Source: Rodentolepis nana | Lineage: Eukaryota; Platyhelminthes; Cestoda; Cyclophyllidea; Hymenolepididae | DNA length: 37,265 nucleotides | NCBI GenBank assembly: GCA_900617975.1 | Contig: UZAE01012348.1 | Coordinates: 1-37,265, forward strand | Direction of reading: 5' to 3' | Part shown: positions 32,774-37,265 of the stretch, piece by piece | How positions within the stretch are numbered: position 1 is the stretch's first letter | Layout: the number at the start of each line of letters is the position of its first letter | Position numbers and translations under genes: made by a program | Notes under the pieces: model-generated | What the model saw: only the letters and a program-made list of their open reading frames with translations | The model's database searches: none | What the model was told of the DNA's origin: nothing

Positions 32774-35700
32774 GTATATATAATATTAAAACAAAAGTGC
32801 TTTATCAGTGGAATAGCAAAAACGTAATATATAACATTATCTTACGATGAATAGTTTCAACACTTATCTACGAATATTTTTTAATGCTATACCAGAATGA
32901 ATATATATATATATATATATTAACATTTCTGTCTAATTTATAAATCAGTTTTTTATTTTTTCAATCTGTTTATGCAGTAGCTCATTATATACCTTATCGA
33001 ATTTAAGCATTTTTTATTTCGCACGGCGAATAAAACTGAAATATAAAAAGCTGTACTCAAGTGATATACAGAAACTTCCACGATCTTTTAATTAAAAAAG
33101 GCTCAGTTTATTCGTCTCTATATCATAATGTCAATTTCCATTATATTAATTTTTTCAAATTCTTTGCTTGGGTTCAAGGTTTTCATTAAAGAGTTATCTG
33201 CTTTGTTAAGAATGTGAGGACTACTTTGACTAGGTTGAACAGTTAACCTTGCCATTCCAATAAAAATTTATATATTAAATTTTTTGGAATATTTTCTTCA
33301 TCCTTCTGAAAATGTAGTATACCGAAGTAGTAGAAATTCAATAATTTCGATTACTCCCCTAGAGTTTGTCATATGCACTGAAAGCATTCAAGACTATAAA
33401 ATCTGTCTCCAAAGATTGAAAAAGGCGAAGTATCAGCATTAAATAGTCAATGTCACAGCAAATCTTAACGCACTTGTTGTTTTTTTTTATTTATAAAAAA
33501 TTTTGTTTCGTTCCTGTGTTTCATCATTTCCTTATTATTTGCAATATTAATGCATGAGTGAACTCTAGTCAATACCGCTATTTCAGAGTCCTATTAGTAT
33601 CTCTAACTACTAGAAAAAAATGAGATTGAAATATTTTAGAAACTTATATGCGCAATCGAGAAATCAATGCTCTTCAGATGTAGTAAAATTAAATTTACCG
33701 CTTGAAAACGGGAATAGGTTAACTTGATATTTTGCGCCTATTCAGATACCGCCTCCCAGACGACAACTTGCTGTTGTTCACCTTGAAACACCTTTGAAAT
33801 AAACAAATTTAAAAAGCTAGGAAAAATAACCAATTGATATCTCATTTGATGAAAGGATGGAGGTAAGTTCATGAGGTCTCTAGCCACCAAATGTATTCTT
33901 TAAATGCGTTTTAAAAGTAAATTTGATTCAAACTTTTTATGATTAAATAAAACCAAATTCGAGTTGTATAAACTAATTTATTAACCCAAATTTGATTAGT
34001 TTTCTTAGGTTCTGTCGGATTTTGAATGTAATTAAATGCATTGTAAAAATATCGTTGCATAGAACTTCACTTGTCTGAAACGACTAGGTCTCTTTACCTT
34101 CGTATTCATCTTTCTATAGCGCATCACCTTTTAATTTAAAAATAGCAATCAGCTATTCACTTCCTAGAGTTTCGAATTCAACTCCCTAGGGAAATTTTGA
34201 TAGACAGAAAATATATAGGAACAATATAGTTCAACCTTACACTCCGTCATCAAGCGCGATTGCATTGTCTGAAAGGTTGATTTGATAGTTGCAATTTTCT
34301 CGATTAACATTGAATTTGATTGCCCTTTAGTTCAAACTGTGCTCGGAAATCTTTCCAATGCAGCCCAAATGCAAATCTTTAATTTAATGTCTGGTTTGAA
34401 TCCGCAGCACGATAAATAGAATCATTCCTATTATTAAAGAGATACAAAAAAAGTATCATCAAGAAATGCTATGAAATTTTGAAACAACACGAATCCCTTA
34501 TTCAATAAAATTTTACAATAACGAAATTTTTTTACCAAAATCGCACATCTACTGATTTTGTTTTTGTTCATATTGTCTTCGGCATATTTATGCTTGTCAC
34601 CTACGTTGCTAATTGGATTACTTACATTGAGGATTCGAAACAGTGTCATCAGAATATGAAATTATTGATTATATTCAGAATCAAATCGGAGAAAGTTTGA
34701 AATAATAATAAAAACGACTGTAAACTATATTTTTTTGCTTAGAGTCTATACCTAAAATTTCAGCATTATTCTTAACATAAATATTTATAAAACGAGTTAT
34801 TAAATAAATAAGTCCATCAGCTTGATTTTCATCTTTGATTTTGTTTCTATTTTCGTCAAAATACGGTAAAATTGCACGGGTTTATGCCACTACAGTGATC
34901 AAAATTACGAAAATTTATGACTTCAGAATAAAATGTATATATAATATATGTATAGGGAGTTGATCTGTAATGTAATATTTTGTTGCTAGTATTAATCTAA
35001 TCATTGGCAATACATGTTATCATAATTCTTCTTTTAAATTGCGAAGAAATTGAGTTGAAATTGGAGGCCTGTACATGGCTTAGAAAAATGCGCATTATTT
35101 AAAATCGATAGTGAATCGATATGTCTTCGAGGAGAATAAACTTTGCGTATGTGGTTCAAAATATGATGAGTACACTTGAGCGTACTATCTTCTCCTTTAA
35201 ATATACTTCATATTAGCATTCGGATAGCTTAAATTCGTATCGTTTTCAGAGTTTACGTAAGAATTTTCGTCAAAAACTTTTAACACGAAGAAGTATTTAA
35301 TAGAACAGTGTGGCACACTGATGGTCAATGCTTGGGCTAAAGTGAATCACACACTAAACCGATGTTAGTTAACTTACATCCTGGCAATTAACTACAAAGT
35401 CATTCGATTCGAATACTAAATTTATAGAATTCTACAGGGCTGTTTCAAAGTAAATATCTTCCATTAGCGTAGTTATAAGGCATAACTGAAGCGCTTTAGC
35501 CCTTAAGCATTATTTTGAATTGAACGTTTCTAATAGAAACCTGAAAAAAATATCCCACAGAGTTATACCTAACTTAAAAAAATTGAACTTTTGTTTGGAT
35601 ATAGCTATTATTGGTAACAATGGCAAAAGTTGTAATTTTTCTCTCCATTAACCACGCGACTTTGTATCACAAGATAATTCAAGTGGAAACATTATAGTGC

Positions 35701-36794
35701 AAAGAACAAAGTGTAGGCGAACTTTAATTAAAGAAAATCATATTTTTGCTCTATTAAAGGAATTGTGGTTTATGTGGTACAATAATCACCAGGACCCTTG
35801 AATATCCAATTACTGATTAATCGATCAAGGAGGTTTAAATAAAATTTTCTTCTCATACATAGAATTCAATATTGATCAATTTAAATAGTTTATTTAAAAT
35901 AAATAACATATGTTCTTCAACCGAAAAATTGATGAAGAGGTTGCAAATCCATCAATACTTCTGAATGACTTTTCCATGACTAGAACTTTTTATGCATATA
36001 AACAGGGAAAAGACAAGTAACGGGAGAAGTTGTAATGCGTGTTTTAATAAGCTAAAAAACGCCGTTAAAATATCCTAGACAAATAGTCTAGCAGGATGTT
36101 ATCTTAACCACCCGAAAGAGCTTTCTAATGCGTGAAAACATGGCGGCTTATCCAATGTACTACAAGGTTTGAAATTATAAAAATACAAGCGATTAAGTGA
36201 GATTAGAGATAAGAGATAAGATAATTTCAGGGGATTTTATGTAGATAAGGGTTATTAGTCTGGTCTTTGATGAAGTAACAAAAATAAAGAAGTCATGAGA
36301 AATAGAATATTAAATAGTAGATAAAAATTTAAAATAATAGCAATTATAAGAGCTAATTGGCAGATATCAGAAGGCAATAACTAGCGGAGCTCAACTTTGG
36401 AGACATTGTCACTATCAACATATCAACTGATTGGGTGGAATAATTATATATGTCAAATATATGTCAATGCTGAGTTAGAACGCAATGAAATCAACACGAA
36501 ATTAGGAAGAAATGAGAAATAAATTTATATTACCTTACGTTTTATAATTATTATTTCTTTTTAGAGAGACTAAATCTAGCTGATACCTTATTTCAAATGG
36601 TACTTTCATAAATTTTGAGACACGATGAATAACCAGCTTTATTCTCTCGGTAATAATTATGCCAACTTGGTGAGAGTATAAAATATGATTATGATATTTA
36701 AATATTAAAGTTGAAATTAACACTTGTGTTTCAACAAATTCATTGAATATTGGGTCCATGCTTGAAACAGATAACTTGATCTGCCTATGATAGT
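32774..36794. other. Intergenic, no gene recognised
   Basis: 4 kb of AT-rich sequence with only short chance frames. It contains an AT microsatellite (32900-32920) and a T-run near 33480-33488. No splice-linked coding blocks, RNA genes or transposon ends were recognised. Confidence 0.5.
32900..32920. repeat. AT microsatellite
   Basis: About ten uninterrupted AT units lie 125 bp beyond copy 9 of the retroposon. Likely polymorphic in length. Confidence 0.9.
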
Positions 36795-37152
36795 GGTGCG
36801 TGCGATAGACTTACCTCCACGTGGTGCACCCTGGGAAACTTTGCGATAGACTTACCTCCACGTGGTGCACCCTGGGAAACGCATACTCATGCGACAAAGA
36901 AGTATACTAACCGGCAATTGACTTGTCACTTCAAACTGCCTCGATCTTACTATATGTCATATTCGACCACTTCCACAGTATTCATCTTACCTTTCCTCAG
37001 ACTTTGTGTCTGTCTGCCTCTTTGGCATCTGCGAATCACTCTTCTTTCCCCCCTCCCTCTCTCGACTATTTGTGGCTTTGTCTGTTCCTCCCCTCTGTGA
37101 AGCTAGAAATCATTCAAAACGCCAGCCATTTGAAATAAATAAATAAATAAAA
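36795..37152 (+). repeat. SINE-like retroposon, copy 10, with duplicated head
   Basis: A sense copy whose first part occurs twice. The 39 bp starting TGCGATAGACTTACCTCCAC are found at 36801-36839 and again, identical, at 36842-36880. The body then continues through the pyrimidine-rich middle and a shortened GTGAAGC block to an AAATAAATAAATAAATAAA tail. The flanks GATCTGCC (36778-36785) and GATCTTGC (37153-37160) are similar but not a clean duplication. Confidence 0.9.
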
Positions 37153-37265
37153 GATCTTGCAAACGAGATCAACCATCTCCTTCAAGTTCAAATCCCAAGA
37201 ATCGCTGGTAGAAAGTTGAGGCATAAAGTGAAAAAAAGGTGAAAATTTTTATGTTTAAACATTTA

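Overview
The window is AT-rich animal-type nuclear DNA. It has long spliced introns with consensus GT..AG ends, AATAAA polyadenylation signals, a mariner DNA transposon and many copies of a short retroposon. No bacterial operon structure, rRNA, tRNA, CRISPR array or replication origin was seen. The combination would fit a small invertebrate such as a parasitic flatworm, but nothing in the sequence fixes the lineage.

The main gene is on the + strand from about 11.3 to 27.1 kb. It encodes an RGS-domain protein (regulator of G-protein signalling) in at least five exons: 11324-11823, 14024-14187, 22560-22810, 24056-24222 and 26594-26959. All four junctions keep the frame. From the first in-frame ATG (11395) the assembled product is 458 residues: a Ser-rich, probably disordered N-terminal two thirds, an RGS domain at about residues 270-389 and a short polar tail. 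An upstream exon may exist, because the first exon begins at an acceptor-like site with no in-frame ATG before 11395.

Intron 2 (8.4 kb) contains a separate intronless gene on the same strand (16886-17542). It encodes a 218-residue protein with about six hydrophobic segments, of a family I do not recognise, followed by its own AATAAA.

From 8651 to 9953 lies a complete but dead mariner (D34D) element between TA dinucleotides. Its transposase, on the minus strand, has an in-frame stop and a three-residue insertion in the catalytic spacing.

At least ten copies of one ~325-bp SINE-like family are scattered through the window (starting at 34, 2163, 5541, 10031, 10363, 13618, 20543, 28417, 32350 and 36795). 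Two have clear target-site duplications of 10 and 15 bp, pointing to target-primed retroposition. Several have internal duplications and two lie head to head. This family is the most distinctive unexplained structure here. The rest of the flanks (0.4-8.6 kb and 27.2-37.3 kb) shows no gene I can defend.
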